Shown: in pieces, positions 23,693-38,377 of the stretch
How the letters are laid out: every line of letters starts with the position of its first letter
How positions within the stretch are numbered: position 1 is the first letter of the stretch
Assembly (NCBI RefSeq): GCF_029227915.1
Contig: NC_079879.1
Coordinates: 32,308,501-32,372,500 of the forward strand
DNA from: Hydractinia symbiolongicarpus
Taxonomy: Eukaryota > Cnidaria > Hydrozoa > Anthoathecata > Hydractiniidae
Direction: 5' to 3'
DNA: 64,000 bases
The notes under the pieces: model-generated
The model's input: the letters and a program-made list of their open reading frames with translations, nothing else
Databases searched by the model: none
What the model was told of the DNA's origin: nothing
Program-made: the position numbers and the translations under genes

Positions 23693-24436
23693 AGCCTATT
23701 GGACTCCAAGAAATAACATTCTTCTTAATTTGACATGATTGCTGGAACTCAGTGATTACACTGGCCGCTGTGAGAGCGCTTTATTTAAAACTGTAGATAA
23801 ATAAGTTATTTTTTACTTTGGGACCAATCCTAGCCGTTAGCCCGCGCTGAAGAAATGGAGACAGTTTGGAAAACTACATTTCATTGACTTTCTAACGGTA
23901 TCAGTCCGTTTGAGTTACAACGGTTGCGTAACATTTTCGTACCAACTTATATTTAGCGATATGTTTCTGATATTACTAGGCTACATCGCTTTTAACAGTG
24001 AAACGAATGACTGTGGGATTAAATTGAACTGACTTTGGACTTTGACCTTATAAATGTGTTAAAAGAGCCAATTGGACTCCAAGAAGTAACATTTTTCATA
24101 ATTTGACACGATTGTTGGAACTCAGCGATTACACTGGCCGCTGTGATAGCGCTTTATTTAAAACTGTAGATAAATAAGTCATTTTTTACTGTGGGACAAA
24201 TTCTAGCCGTTAGCGCGCTGACGAAATAGAGAAAGTTTCAAGAACTACATTTCATTGACTTTCTAGCGGTATCAGTCCGTTTGAGTTACAACGGTTGCGT
24301 CACATATTCGTATCAACATGTATTTAGCGATATGTTTCTGATATTACTAGGTTACATCGCTTTTAACCGTGAAAAGATTGACTGTGTGACTTAATTGAAC
24401 TGATTTTGAACTTTGACCTTATATATGTGATAAATG
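23693..24436. repeat. Dimer tandem duplication, copy 1 (744 bp)
   Basis: 23693-24457 is identical to 24437-25201, which is 765 bp at an offset of 744 bp (two monomers). Shared private variants are ACTCAGTGATTAC, GTGAGAGCGC, AGAAATGGAGAC, AAACGAATGACTG, GTGTTAAAAGAGCC and TTCTAGCGGTATC. The right-hand difference is 24458 T against 25202 A. Confidence 0.93.
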
Positions 24437-25201
24437 AGCCTATTGGACTCCAAGAAATAACATTCTTCTTAATTTGACATGATTGCTGGAACTCAGTGAT
24501 TACACTGGCCGCTGTGAGAGCGCTTTATTTAAAACTGTAGATAAATAAGTTATTTTTTACTTTGGGACCAATCCTAGCCGTTAGCCCGCGCTGAAGAAAT
24601 GGAGACAGTTTGGAAAACTACATTTCATTGACTTTCTAACGGTATCAGTCCGTTTGAGTTACAACGGTTGCGTAACATTTTCGTACCAACTTATATTTAG
24701 CGATATGTTTCTGATATTACTAGGCTACATCGCTTTTAACAGTGAAACGAATGACTGTGGGATTAAATTGAACTGACTTTGGACTTTGACCTTATAAATG
24801 TGTTAAAAGAGCCAATTGGACTCCAAGAAGTAACATTTTTCATAATTTGACACGATTGTTGGAACTCAGCGATTACACTGGCCGCTGTGATAGCGCTTTA
24901 TTTAAAACTGTAGATAAATAAGTCATTTTTTACTGTGGGACAAATTCTAGCCGTTAGCGCGCTGACGAAATAGAGAAAGTTTCAAGAACTACATTTCATT
25001 GACTTTCTAGCGGTATCAGTCCGTTTGAGTTACAACGGTTGCGTCACATATTCGTATCAACATGTATTTAGCGATATGTTTCTGATATTACTAGGTTACA
25101 TCGCTTTTAACCGTGAAAAGATTGACTGTGTGACTTAATTGAACTGATTTTGAACTTTGACCTTATATATGTGATAAATGAGCCTATTGGACTCCAAGAA
25201 A
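24437..25201. repeat. Dimer tandem duplication, copy 2
   Basis: This is the second copy of the D-E dimer inside the L-H-D-E repeat. The joint lies in the E unit that starts at 24228, whose last third has an H tail (TTTTTTACTTTGGGACC, GCCCGCGC). That unit is therefore an E/H chimera created by the exchange. Confidence 0.92.
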
Positions 25202-28200
25202 AAACATTCTTCTTAATTTGACATGATTGCTAGAACTCAGCGATTTCACTGGCCGCTGTGATAGCGCTTTATTTAAAACTGTAGAAAAATAAGTCATTTT
25301 TTACTGTGGTACCAATCCTAGCCGTTAGCTCGCGCTGAAGAAATAGAGACAGTTTCAAAGACTATATTTCATTGACTTTCTAACGGTATCAGTCCGTTTG
25401 AGTTACAACGGTTGCGTCACATATTCGTACCAACATGTATTTAGCGATACGTTTCTGATGTTACTAGGTTGCATCGGTTTTAACGGTGGAACGATTGACT
25501 ATGGGACTTAATTGAACTGATTTTAGACTTTAAAATTATAAATGTGATAAATGAGACAATTGTACCCCCAGAAATAACATTCATCTTAATTGGACATGAT
25601 TGCTCGAACTCATCGATTAAACTGGGCGCTGTGGTAGCGCTTTACTTAAAAATGTAAATAAATAAGTCATTTTTTACTGTCGGACCAATCCTAACCGTTA
25701 GCGAGCGCTGAAGAAATAGAGACAATTTCAAAAATTACATTTCATTGACTTTGTAACGGTATCAATCTGTATGAGTTACAACGGTTGCGTCACCTATTCG
25801 TCCAACATGAATTGAGCGACATTTTTCTGATATTGCTAGGTTGCATAGATTTTAACAGTGAAAAGATTGACTGTGGGACTTAATTGAACTGATTTTGGAC
25901 TTTGACCTTATATACGTGATAAATGAGCCTATTGGACTCCAAGAAATAACATTCTTCTTAATTTGACATGATTGCTGGAACTCAGCCATTACACTGGCCG
26001 CTGTGAGAGCGCTTTATTTAAAACTGTAGATAAACAAGTTATTTTTTACTTTGGGACCAATCCTAGCCGTTAGCCCGCGCTGAAGAAATAGAGACAGTTT
26101 GGAAAACTACATTTCATTGACTTTCTAACGGTATCAGTCCGTTTGAGTTACAACGGTTGCGTAACATTTTCGTACCAACTTATATTTAGCGATATGTTTC
26201 TGATATTACTAGGCTACATCGCTTTTAACAGTGAAACGACTGACTGTGGGATTAAATTGAACTGACTTTGGACTTTGACCTTAGAAATGTGTTAAAAGAG
26301 CCAATTGGACTCCAAGAAGTAACATTTTTCATAATTTGACACGATTGTTGGAAGTCAGCCATTACACTGGCCGCTGTGATAGCGCTTTATTTAAAACTGT
26401 AGATAAATAAGTCATTTTTTACTGTGGGACAAATTCTAGCCGTTAGCGCGCAGACGAAATAGAGAAAGTTTCAAGAACTACATTTCATTGACTTTCTAAC
26501 GGTATCAGTCCGTTTGAGTTACAACGGTTGCGTCACATATTCGTATCAACATGTATTTAGCGATATGTTTCTGATATTACTAGGTTACATCGCTTTTAAC
26601 CGTGAAAAGATTGACTGTGTGACTTAATTGAACTGATTTTGGACTTTGACCTTATATATGTGATAAATGAGCCTATTGGACTCCAAGAAATAACATTCTT
26701 CTTAATTTGACATGATTGCTAGAACTCAGCGATTACACTGGCTGCTGTGAAAGCGCTTTATTTAAAACTGTAGAAAAATAAGTCATTTTTTACTGTGGGA
26801 CCAATCCTAGCCGATAGCTCGCGCTGAAGAAATAGAGACAGTTTCAAAGACTATATTTCATTGACTTTCTAACGGTATCAGTCCGTTTGAGTTACAACGG
26901 TTGCGTCACATATTCGTACCAACATGTATTTAGCGATACGTTTCTGATGTTACTAGGTTGCATCGGTTTTAACGGTGGAACGATTGACTATGGGACTTAA
27001 TTGAACTGATTTTAGACTTTAAACTTATAAATGTGATAAATGAGACAATTGTACCCCCAGAAATAACATTCATCTTAATTTGAAATGATTGCTCGAACTC
27101 AGCGATTACACTGGGCGCTGTGGTAGCGCTTTACTTAAAAATGTAAATAAATAAGTCATTTTTTACTGTCGGACCAATCCTAACCGTTAGCGAGCGCTGA
27201 AGAAATAGAGACAACTTCAAAAATTACATTTCATTGACTTTGTAACGGTATCAATCTGTTTGAGTTGCAACGGTTGCGTCACCTATTCGTCCAACATGAA
27301 TTGAGCGACATTTTTCTGATATTGCTAGGTTGCATAGATTTTAACAGTGAAAAGATTGACTGTGGGACTTAATTGAACTGATTTTGGACTTTGACCTTAT
27401 ATACGTGATAAATGAGCCTATTGGACTCCAAGAAATAACATTCTTCTTAATTTGACATGATTGCTGGAACTCAGCGATTACACTGGCCGCTGTGACAGCG
27501 CTTTATTTAAAACTGTAGATAAACAAGTTATTTTTTACTTTGGGACCAATCCTAGCCGTTAGCCCGCGCTGAAGAAATAGAGACAGTTTGGAAAACTACA
27601 TTTCATTGACTTTCTAACGGTATCAGTCCGTTTGAGTTACAACGGTTGCGTAACATTTTCGTACCAACTTATATTTAGCGATATGTTTCTGATATTACTA
27701 GGCTGCATCGCTTTTAACAGTGAAACGACTGACTGTGGGATTAAATTGAACTGACTTTGGACTTTGACCTTATAAATGTGTTAAAAGAGCCAATTGGACT
27801 CCAAGAAGTAACATTTGTCATAATTTGACACGATTGTTGGAACTCAGCGATTACACTGGCCGCTGTGATAGCGCTTTATTTAAAACTGTAGATAAATAAG
27901 TTATTTTTTACTGTGGGACAAATTCTAGCTGTTAGCGCGCTGACGAAATAGAGAAAGTTTCAAGAACTACATTTCATTGACTTTCTAACGGTATCAGTCC
28001 GTTTAAGTTACAACGGTTGCGTCACATGTTCGTATCAACATGTTTTTAGCGATATGTTTCTGATATTACGAGGTTGCATTGCTTTTAACGGTGAAACGAT
28101 TGACTGTGGGACTTAATTAAACTTGTTTGGACATTGACTTTGTTAATGTGATAAGTGAGACAATTGGATCCCCAGAAGTAACATTCTTCTTAATTTGACA

Positions 28201-28321
28201 TGATTGCTCGAACTCAGCGATTACACTGGGCGCTGTGATAGCGCTTTACTTAAAAATGTAGATAAATAAGTCATTTTTTACTGTGGGACCAATCCTAACC
28301 GTTAGCGCGCGCTAAAGAATT

Positions 28322-31301
28322 AGAGACAACATCAAAAACTACATTTCATTGACTTTCTAACGGTATCAATCTGTTTGAGTTACAACGGTTGCGTCTCCTA
28401 TTTGTAACAACATGTATTGAGCGATATTTTTCTGATATTGCTAGGTTGCATCGCTCTTAACGGTGGAACAATTGACTATGGGCCTTAATTGAACTGATTT
28501 TGGACTTCAAACTTATAAATGTGATAAATGAGACAATTGGACCCCCAGGAATAACATTCTTCTTATTTTGACATGATTGCTCGACTTCAGCTTTCACACT
28601 GGGCGCTGTGGTAGCGCTTTACTTAAAAATGTAGATAAATAAGTCATTTTTTGCTGTGGGACCAATCCTAACCGTTAGTGCGCGCTGAAGAAATAGAGAC
28701 AACTTCAAAAACTACATTTCATTGACTTTCTAACGGTATCAATCTGTTTGAGTTACAACGGTTGCGTCTCCTATTCGTACCAACATGTATTGAGCGATAT
28801 TTTTCTGATATTGCTAGGTTGCATCGCTTTTAACAGTGAAAAGATTGACTGTGGGACTTAATTGAACTAATTTTGGACTTTGACCTTATATACGTGATAA
28901 ATGAGCCTATTGGACTCCAAGAAATAACATTCTTCTTAATTTGACATGATTGCTGGAACTCAGCGATTACACTGGCCGCTGTGATAGCGCTTTATTTAAA
29001 ACTGTAGATAACCAAGTCATTTTTTACTTTGGGACCAATCCTAGCCGTTAGCCCGCGCTGAAGAAATAGAGACAGTTTGGAAAACTACATTTCATTGACT
29101 TTCTAATGGTATCAGTCCGTTTGAGTTACAACGGTTGCGTAACATTTTCGTACCAACTTATATTTAGCGATATGTTTCTGATATTACTAGGCTACATCGC
29201 TTTTAACAGTGAAACGACTGACTGTGGGATTAAATTGAACTGACTCTGGACTTTGACCTTATAAATGTGTTAAATGAGCCAATTGGACTCCAAGAAGTAA
29301 CATTTTTCATAATTTGACACGATTGTTGGAACTCAGCGATTACACTGGCCTCAGTGATAGCGCTTTATTTAAAACTGTAGATAAATAAGTCATTTTTTAC
29401 TGTGGGACAAATTCTAGCTGTCAGCGCGCTGACGAAATAGAGAAAGTTTCAAGAACTACATTTCATTGACTTTCTAACGGCATCAGTCCGTTTGAGTTAC
29501 AACGGTTGCGTCACATATTCGTATCAACATGTATTTAGCGATATGTTTCTGATATTACTAGGTTGCATCGCTTTTAACCGTGAAAAGATTGACTGTGTCA
29601 CTTAATTGAACTGATTTTGGACTTTGACCTTATATATGTGATAAATGAGCCTATTGGACTCCAAGAAATAACATTCTTCTTGATTTGACATGATTGCTGG
29701 AACTCAGCGATTACACTGGCCGCTGTGATAGCGCTTTATTTAAAACTGTAGAAAAATAAGTCATTTTTTACTGTGGGACCAATCCTAGCCGTTAGCGCGC
29801 GCTGAAGAAATAGAGACAACTTCAAAAACTACATTTCATTGAATTTCTAACGGTATCATTCTGTTTGGGTGACAACGGTTGCGTCCCCAATTCGTACCAA
29901 CATGTATTGAGCGATATTTTTCTGATATTGCTTGGTTGCATCGCTCTTAACGGTGGAACGATTGACTATGGGCCTTAATTGAACTGCTTTTAGACTTCAA
30001 ACTTATAAATGTGATAAATGAGACAATTGGACCCCCAGGAATAACATTCTTCTTAATTTGACATGATTGCTCGACTTTAGCTTTCACACTAGGCGCTGTG
30101 GTAGCGCTTTACTTAAAAATGTGGATAAATAAGTCATTTTTTACTGTGGGACCAATCCTAACCGTTAGCGCGCGCTGAAGAAATAGAGAAAGTTTCAAAA
30201 ACTACATTTCATTGACTTTCTAACGGTATCAGTCCGTTTGAGTTACAACGGTTGCGTCACATATTCGTACCAACATGTATTTAGCGATATGTTTCTGATG
30301 TTACTAGGTTGCATCGCTCTTAACGGTGGAACGATTGACTATGGGCCTTAATTAAACTGATTTTAGACTTCAAACTTATAAATGTGATAAATGAGACAAT
30401 TGGACCCCCAGGAATAACATTCTTCTTAATTTGACATGATTGCTCGAACTCAGCGATTACAGTGGGCGCTGTGGTAGCGCTTTACTTAAAAATGTAGATA
30501 ACCAAGTTATTTTTTACTTTGGGACCAATCCTAGCCGTTAGCCCGCGCTGAAGAAATAGAGACAGTTTGGAAAACTACATTTCATTGACTTTCTAACGGT
30601 ATCAGTCCGTTTTAGTTACAACGGTTGCTTCACATATTCGTACCAAAATGGATGTAGCAATATGTTTCAGATATTACCAGGTTACATCGCTTTCAACAGT
30701 GAAACGATTGACTGTGGGACTTAATTGAACTGATTTTGGACTTTGACCTTATTAATGTGATAAATAAGCCAATTCGACTCCAAGAAATAACATTCTTCTT
30801 AATTTGACATGATTGCTGTAACTCAGCGATTACCCTAGTCGGTGTGATAGCGCTTTATTTAAAAGTTTAGATGAATAAGTCATTTTTTACTGTGGGACAA
30901 ATCCTAGCCGTTAGCGCGCTGACGAAGTAGAATCAGTTTCAAAAACTACATCTCATTGACTTACTAACGGTATCAGTCCGTTTCACCTACAACGGATGCG
31001 TCACCTATATGTACCAACATGTATTTAGCGACATGTTTCTGATGATACTAGGTTGCATCGCTTTTAACCGTGGAACGATTGACTATGGGATTTAATTGAA
31101 CTGATTTTAGACTTTAAACTTATAAATGTGATAAATGAGACAATTGGACACCCAGAAATAACATTCTTCTTAATTTGACATGATTGCTCGAACTCAGCGT
31201 TTACACTGGCCGCTGTGGTAGCGCTTTACTTAAAAATGTAGATAAATAAATCATTTTTTACTGTGGGACCAATCCTAGCCGTTAGCCCGCGCTGAAGAAA
31301 T
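28322..31301. repeat. Mixed chimeric segment between repeat domains
   Basis: Monomer starts and classes: 28322 B/A, 28695 B/H, 29068 D, 29439 E, 29812 B/A, 30185 A/H, 30558 D/F, 30929 G/J. The unit at 30185 is A until about 30500 and then has the H tail (GATAACCAAGTTATTTTTTA). The unit at 30558 has a D head and becomes F at GGTTGCTTCAC near 30625. The unit at 30929 is G until about 31030 and then J-like (GATGATACTAGG). No internal periodicity above the monomer was seen here. Confidence 0.75.
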
Positions 31302-34300
31302 AGAGACAGTTTGGAAAACTACATTTCATTGACTTTCCAACGGTATCAGTCCCTTTAAGTTATAACGGTTGCGTCACATATTCGTACCAACATGTATTTA
31401 GCGATATGTTTCTGATGATACTAGGTTGCATGGCTTTTAACGGTGGAACGATTGACTATGGGACTTAATTGAACTGATTTTAGACTTTAAACTTATAAAT
31501 GTGATAAATGAGACAATTGGATCCCCAGAAGTAACATTCTTCTTAATTTGACATGATTGCTGTAACTCAGCGATAACACTGGCCGCTGTGATAGCGCTTT
31601 ATTTAAAACTGTAAATAAATAAGTCATTTTTAACTGTGGGAGCAATCCTAGCCGTTAGCGCGCGCTGAAGAAATAGAGAAAGTTTTGAAAACTACATTTC
31701 ATTGACATTCCAACGGTCTCAGTCCGTTTGAGTTACAGCGGTTTGCGTCACATATTCGTACCAACATGTGTTTAGCGATATGTTTCTGATATTACTAGGT
31801 TCCATCGCTTTTAACAGTGAAACGATTGACTGTGTGACTTAATTGAACTGATTTTAGGCTTCAAACTTATAAATGTGATAAATGAGACAATTTGACCCCA
31901 AGAAATAACATTCTTCTTAATTTGACATGATTGCTCGACTTCACCTATTACACTGTGCTCTGTGATGGTGCTAAATTTAAAAGTGTAGATAAATAAGACA
32001 GTTTTAACTGTGGGACCAATCCTAGCCTTTAGCGCGGGCTGAAGAAATACAGAAAGTTTCAAAAACTACATTTCATTGACTTTCTAATGGTATCAGTCCG
32101 TTTGAGTTACAACGGTTGCGTCACATATTCGTACCAACATGTATTTAGCGACACGTTTCTGATGTTACTAGGTTGCATCGGTTTTAACGGTGGAACGATT
32201 GACTATGGGATTTAATTGAACTGATTTTAGACTTTAAACTTATAAATGTGATAAATGAAACAATTGGACCCCCAGAAGTAACATTCTTCTTAATTTGACA
32301 TGATTGCTCGAACTCAGCGTTTAGACTGGGCGCTGTGGTACCGCTTTACTTAAAAATGTAAATAAATAAGTCATTTTTTACTGTCGGACCAATCCTAACC
32401 GTTAGCGAGCGCTGAAGAAATAGAGACAACTTCAAAAATAACATTTCATTGACTTTGTAACGGTATCAATCTGTTTGAATTACAACGGTTGCGTCACCTA
32501 TTCGTCCAACATGAATTGAGCGATATTTTTCTGATATTGCTAGGTTGCATCGCTTTTAACAGTGAAAAGATTGACTGTGGGACTTAATTGAACTGATTTT
32601 GAACTTTAAACTTATATATGTGATAAATGAGACAATTGGACCCCCACAAGTAACATTCTTCTTAATTTGACATGATTGCTCGAACTCAGCGATTACACTG
32701 GGCGCTGTGGTAGCGCTTTACTTAAAAATGTAAATAAATAAGTCATTTTTTACTGTCGGACCAATCCTAACCGTTAGCGAGCGCTGAAGAAATAGAGACA
32801 ACTTCAAAAATTACATTTCATTGACTTTGTAACGGTATCAATCTGTTTGAGTTACAACGGTTGCGTCACCTATTCGTCCAACATGAATTGAGCGATATTT
32901 TTCGTATATTGCTAGGTTGCATCGCTTTTAACAGTGAAAAGATTGACTGTGGGACTTAATTGAACTGATTTTGGACTTTGACCTTATATACGTGATAAAT
33001 GAGCCTATTGGACTCCAAGAAATAACATTCTTCTTAATTTGACATGATTGCTGGAACTCAGCGATTACACTGGCCGCTGTGATGGCGCTTTATTTAAAAC
33101 TGTAGATAACCAAGTTATTTTTTACGTTGGGACCAATCCTAGCCGTTAGCCCGCGCTGAAGAAATAGAAACAGCTTGGAAAATTACATTTCATTGACTTT
33201 CTAACGGTATCAGTCCGTTTGAGTTACAACGGTTGCGTAACATTTTCGTACCAACTTATATTTAGCTATATGTTTCTGATATTACTAGGCTACATCGCTT
33301 TTACCAGTGAAACGACTGACTGTGGGATTAAATTGAACTGACTTTGGACTTTGACCTTATAAATGTGTTAAATGAGCCAATTGGACTCCAAGAAGTAACA
33401 TTTTTCATAATTTGACACGATTGTTGGAACTCAGCGATTACACTGGCCGCTGTGATAGCGCTTTATTTAAAACTGTAGGTGAATAAGTCATATTTTACTG
33501 TGGGACAAATTCTAGCCGTTAGCGCGCTGACGAAATAGAGAAAGTTTCAAGAACTACATATCATTGACTTTCTAACGGCATCAGTCCGTTTGAGTTACAA
33601 CGGTTGCGTCACATATCCGTATCAACATGTATTTAGCGATATGTTTCTGATATTACTAGGTTGCATCGCTTTTAACCGTGAAAAGATTGACTGTGTGACT
33701 TAATTGAACTGATTTTGGACTTTGACCTTATATATGTGATAAATGAGACAATTGGATCCCCAGAAATAACATTCTTCTTAATTTGACATGATTGCTCGAC
33801 TTCACCTATTACACTGTGCTCTGTGGTGGTGCTAAATTTAAAAGTGTAGATAAATAAGTCAGTTTTAACTGTGGGACCAATCCTAGCCATTAGCGCGGGC
33901 TGAAGAAATACAGAAAGTTTCAAAAACTACATTTCATTGACTTTCTAATGGTATCAGTCCGTTTGAGTTACAACGGTTGCGTCACATATTCGTACCAACA
34001 TGTATTTAGCGATACGTTTCTGATGTTACTAGGTAACATCGCTTTTAACCGTGAAAAGATTGACTGTGTGACTTAATTGAACTGATTTTGGACTTTGACC
34101 TTATATATGTGATAAATGAGACAATTGGATCCCCAGAAGTAACATTCTTCTTAATTTGACATGATTGCTGTAACTCAGCGATAACACTGGCCGCTGTGAT
34201 AGCGGTTTATTTAAAACTGTAAATAAATAAGTCATTTTTAACTGTGGGACCAATCCTAGCCGTTAGCGCGCGCTGAAGAAATAGAGAAAGTTTTGAAAAC

Positions 34301-36327
34301 TACATTTCATTGACTTTCCAACGGTCTCAGTCCGTTTGAGTTACAGCGGTTTGCGTCACATATTCGTACCAACATGTGTTTAGCGATATGTTTCTGATAT
34401 TACTAGGTTCCATCGCTTTTAACAGTGAAACGATTGACTGTGTGACTTAATTGAACTGATTTTAGACTTCAAACTTATAAATGTGATAAATGAGACAATT
34501 GGACCCCAAGAAATAACATTCTTCTTAATTTGACATGATTGCTCGACTTCACCTATTACACTGTGCTCTGTGGTGGTGCTAAATTTAAAAGTGTAGATAA
34601 ATAAGTCAGTTTTAACTGTGGGACCAATCCTAGCCGTTAGCGCGGGCTGAAGAAATACAGAAAGTTTCAAAAACTACATTTCATTGACTTTCTAATGGTA
34701 TCAGTCCGTTTGAGTTACAACGGTTGCGTCACATATTCGTACCAACATGTATTTAGCGATACGTTTCTGATGTTACTAGGTTGCATCGGTTTTAACGGTG
34801 GAACGATTGACTATGGAACTTAATTGAACTGATTTTAGACTTTAAACTTATAAATGTGATAAATGAGACAATTGGACCCCCAGAAGTAACATTCTTCTTA
34901 ATTTGACATGATTGCTCGAACTCAGCGGTTACACTGGGCGCTGTGGTAGCGCTTTACTTAAAAATGTAAATAAATAAGTCATTTTTTACTGTCGGACCAA
35001 TCCTAACCGTTAGCGAGCGCTGAAGAAATAGAGACAACTTCAAAAATTACATTTCATTGACTTTGTAACGGTATCAATCTGTTTGAGTTACAACGGTTGC
35101 GTCACCTATTCGTCCAACATGAATTGAGCGATATTTTTCTGATATTGCTAGGTTGCATCGCTTTTAACAATGAAAAGATTGACTGTGGGACTTAATTGAA
35201 CTGATTTTGGACTTTGACCTTATATACGTGATAAATGAGCCTATTGGACTCCAAGAAATAACATTCTTCTTAATTTGACATGATTGCTGGAACTCACCTA
35301 TTACACTGTGCTCTGTGGTGGTGCTAAATTTAAAAGTGTAGATAAATAAGTCAGTTTTACCTGTGGGACCAATCCTAGCCGTTAGCGCGGGCTGAAGAAA
35401 TACAGAAAGTTTCAAAAACTACATTTCATTGACTTTCTAATGGTATCAGTCCGTTTGTGTTACAACGGTTGCGTCACATATTCGTACCAACATGTATTTA
35501 GCGATACGTTTCTGATGTTACTAGGTTGCATCGGTTTTAACGGTAAAACGATTGACTATGGGACTTAATTGAACTGATTTTAGACTTTAAACTTATAAAT
35601 GTGATAAATGAGACAATTGGACCCCCAGAAGTAACATTCTTCTTAATTTGACATGATTGCTCGAACTCAGCGGTTACACTGGGCGCTGTGGTAGCGCTTT
35701 ACTTAAAAATGTAAATAAATAAGTCATTTTTTACTGTCGGACCAATCCTAACCGTTAGCGAGCGCTGAAGAAATAGAGACAACTTCAAAAATTACATTTC
35801 ATTGACTTTGTAACGGTATCAATCTGTTTGAGTTACAACGGTTGCGTCACCTATTCGTCCAACATGAATTGAGCGATATTTTTCTGATATTGCTAGGTTG
35901 CATCGCTTTTAACAGTGAAAAGATTGACTGTGGGACTTAATTGAACTGATTTTGGACTTTGACCTTATATACGTGATAAATGAGCCTATTGGACTCCAAG
36001 AAATAACATTCTTCTTAATTTGACATGATTGCTGGAACTCAGCGATTACACTGGCCGCTGTGATAGCGCTTTATTTAAAACTGTAGATAACCAAGTTATT
36101 TTTTACTTTGGGACCAATCCTAGCCGTTAGCCTGCGCTGAAGAAATAGAGACAGTTTGGAAAACTACATTTCATTGACTTTCCAACGGTATCAGTCGGTT
36201 TGAGTTACAACGGTTGCGTAACATTTTCGTACCAACTTATATTTAGCGATATGTTTCTGATATTACTAGGCTACATCGCTTTTAACAGTGAAACGACTGA
36301 CTGTGGGATTAAATTGAACTGACTTTG
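31302..36327. repeat. J-I-L-H segment with a 7-mer offset
   Basis: Monomer starts and classes: 31302 J, 31675 I, 32049 L, 32422 H/L, 32794 H, 33166 D, 33537 E/I, 33910 L/E, 34283 I, 34657 L, 35030 H/I, 35402 L, 35775 H, 36147 D/L. The units at 31675, 32049 and 32422 match 34283, 34657 and 35030 at an offset of 2608 bp (seven monomers). The J-I-L-H order at 31302 also matches 56608-57728 at a constant offset of 25306 bp. Private variants here include GCTAAATTTAAAAGTG, AGCGCGGGCTG and TTTCTAATGGTATC. Confidence 0.78.
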
Positions 36328-38008
36328 GACTTTAAACTTATAAATGTGATAAATGAGACAATTGGACCCCCAGAAGTAACATTCTTCTTAATTTGACATG
36401 ATTGCTCGAACTCAGCGGTTACACTGGGCGCTGTGGTAGCGCTTTACTTAAAAATGTAAATTAATAATTCATTTTTTACTGTCGGACCAATCCTAACCGT
36501 TAGCGAACGCTGAAGAAATAGAGACAACTTCAAAAGTTACATTTCATTGACTTTGTAACGGTATCAATCTGTTTGAGTTACAACGGTTGCGTCACCTATT
36601 CGTCCAACATGAATTGAGCGATATTTTTCTGATATTGCTAGGTTGCATCGCTTTTAACAGTGAAAAGATTGACTGTGGGACTTAATTGAACTGATTTTGG
36701 ACTTTTGACCTTATATACGTGATAAATGAGACAATTGGACCCCCAGAAGTAACATTCTTCTTAATTTGACATGATTGCTCGAACTCAGCGATTACACTGG
36801 GCGCTGTGGTAGCGCTTTACTTAAAAATGTAATTAAATAAGTAATTTTTTACTGTCGGACCAATCCTAACCGTTAGCGAGCGCTGAAGAAATAGAGACAA
36901 CTTCAAAAATTACATTTCATTGACTTTGTAACGGTATCAATCTGTTTGAGTTACAACGGTTGCGTCACCTATTCGTCCAACATGAATTGAGCGATATTTT
37001 TCGTATATTGCTAGGTTGCATCGCTTTTACCAGTGAAAAGATTGACTGTGGGACTTAATCGAACTGATTTTGGACTTTGACCTTATATACGTGATAAATG
37101 AGCCTATTGGACTCCAAGAAATAACATTTTTCTTAATTTGACATGATTGCTGGAACTCAGCGATTACACTGGCCGCTGTGATAGCGCTTTATTTAAAACT
37201 GTAGATAACCAAGTTATTTTTTACGTTGGGACCAATCCTAGCCATTAGCCCGCGCTGAAGAAATAGAGAAAGTTTGGAAAACTACATTTCATTGACTTTC
37301 TAACGGTATCAGTCCGTTTGAGTTACAACGGTTGCGTAACATTTTTGTACCAACTTATATTTAGCGATATGTTTCTGATATTACTAGGCTACATTACTTT
37401 TAACAGTGAAACTACTGACTGTGGGATTAAATTGAACTGACTTTGGACTTTGACCTTATAAATGTGTTAAATGAGCCAATTGGACTCCAAGAAATAACAT
37501 TTTTCATAATTTGACACGATTGTTGGAACTCAGCGATTACACTGGCCGCTGTGATAGCGCTTTATTTAAAACTGTAGATGAATAAGTCATATTTTACTGT
37601 GGGCCAAATTCTAGCCGTTAGCGCGCTGACGAAATAGAGAAAGTTTCAAGAACTACATTTCATTGACTTTCTAACGGCATCAGTCCGTTTGAGTTACAAC
37701 GGTTGCGTCACATATTCGTATCAACATGTATTTAGCGATATGTTTCTGATATTACTAGGTTGCATCGCTTTTAACCGTGAAAAGATTGACTGTGTGACTT
37801 AATTAAACTGATTTTGGACTTTGACCTTATATATGTGATAAATGAGCCTATTGGAATCCAAGAAATAACATTCTTCTTAATTTGACATGATTGCTGGAAC
37901 TCAGCGATTACACTGGCCGCTGTGATAGCGCTTTATTTAAAACTGTAGAAAAATAAGTCATTTTTTACTGTGGGACCAATCCTAGCCGTTAGCTCGCGCT
38001 GAAGAAAT

Positions 38009-38377
38009 AGAGACAGTTTCAAAGACTATATTTCTTTGACTTTCTAACAGTATCAGTCCGTTTGAGTTACAAGGTTGCTTCACATATCGTACCAAAATGG
38101 ATGTAGCAATATGTTTCAGATATTACTAGGTTACATCGCTTTCAACAGTGAAACGATTGACTGTGGGACTTAATTAAACTGATTTTGGTCTTTGACCTTA
38201 TTAATGTGATAAATAAGCCAATTCGACTCCAAGAAATAACATTCTTCTTAATTTGACATGATTGCTGTAACTCAGCGATTACACTAGTCGGTGTGATAGC
38301 GCTTTATTTAAAAGTTTAGATGAATAAGTCATTTTTTACTGTGGGACAAATCCTAGCCGTTAGCGCGCTGACGAAGT
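38009..38377. repeat. Shortest monomer in the window (369 bp), class F
   Basis: This F unit lacks one base in CACATATTCGTACC (it reads CACATATCGTACC near 38087) relative to the F unit at 40614. This makes it 369 bp, the lower extreme of the length range. Confidence 0.85.

Larger units (their letters stand above)
23112..28321. repeat. 4-mer higher-order repeat L-H-D-E (1489 bp)
   Basis: Monomer starts and classes: [23112 L, 23485 H, 23857 D, 24228 E/H], [24601 D, 24972 E], [25345 F/L, 25718 H, 26090 D, 26461 E], [26834 F/L, 27207 H, 27579 D, 27950 E/G]. The 25345 and 26834 units share the same chimera: an F head (TTTCAAAGACTATATTTC) switching to L (ATTGACTTTCTAACGG, GATACG, CATCGGTTTT). They are spaced 1489 bp apart, so they come from one exchange that was then copied with the unit. 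Confidence 0.85.
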
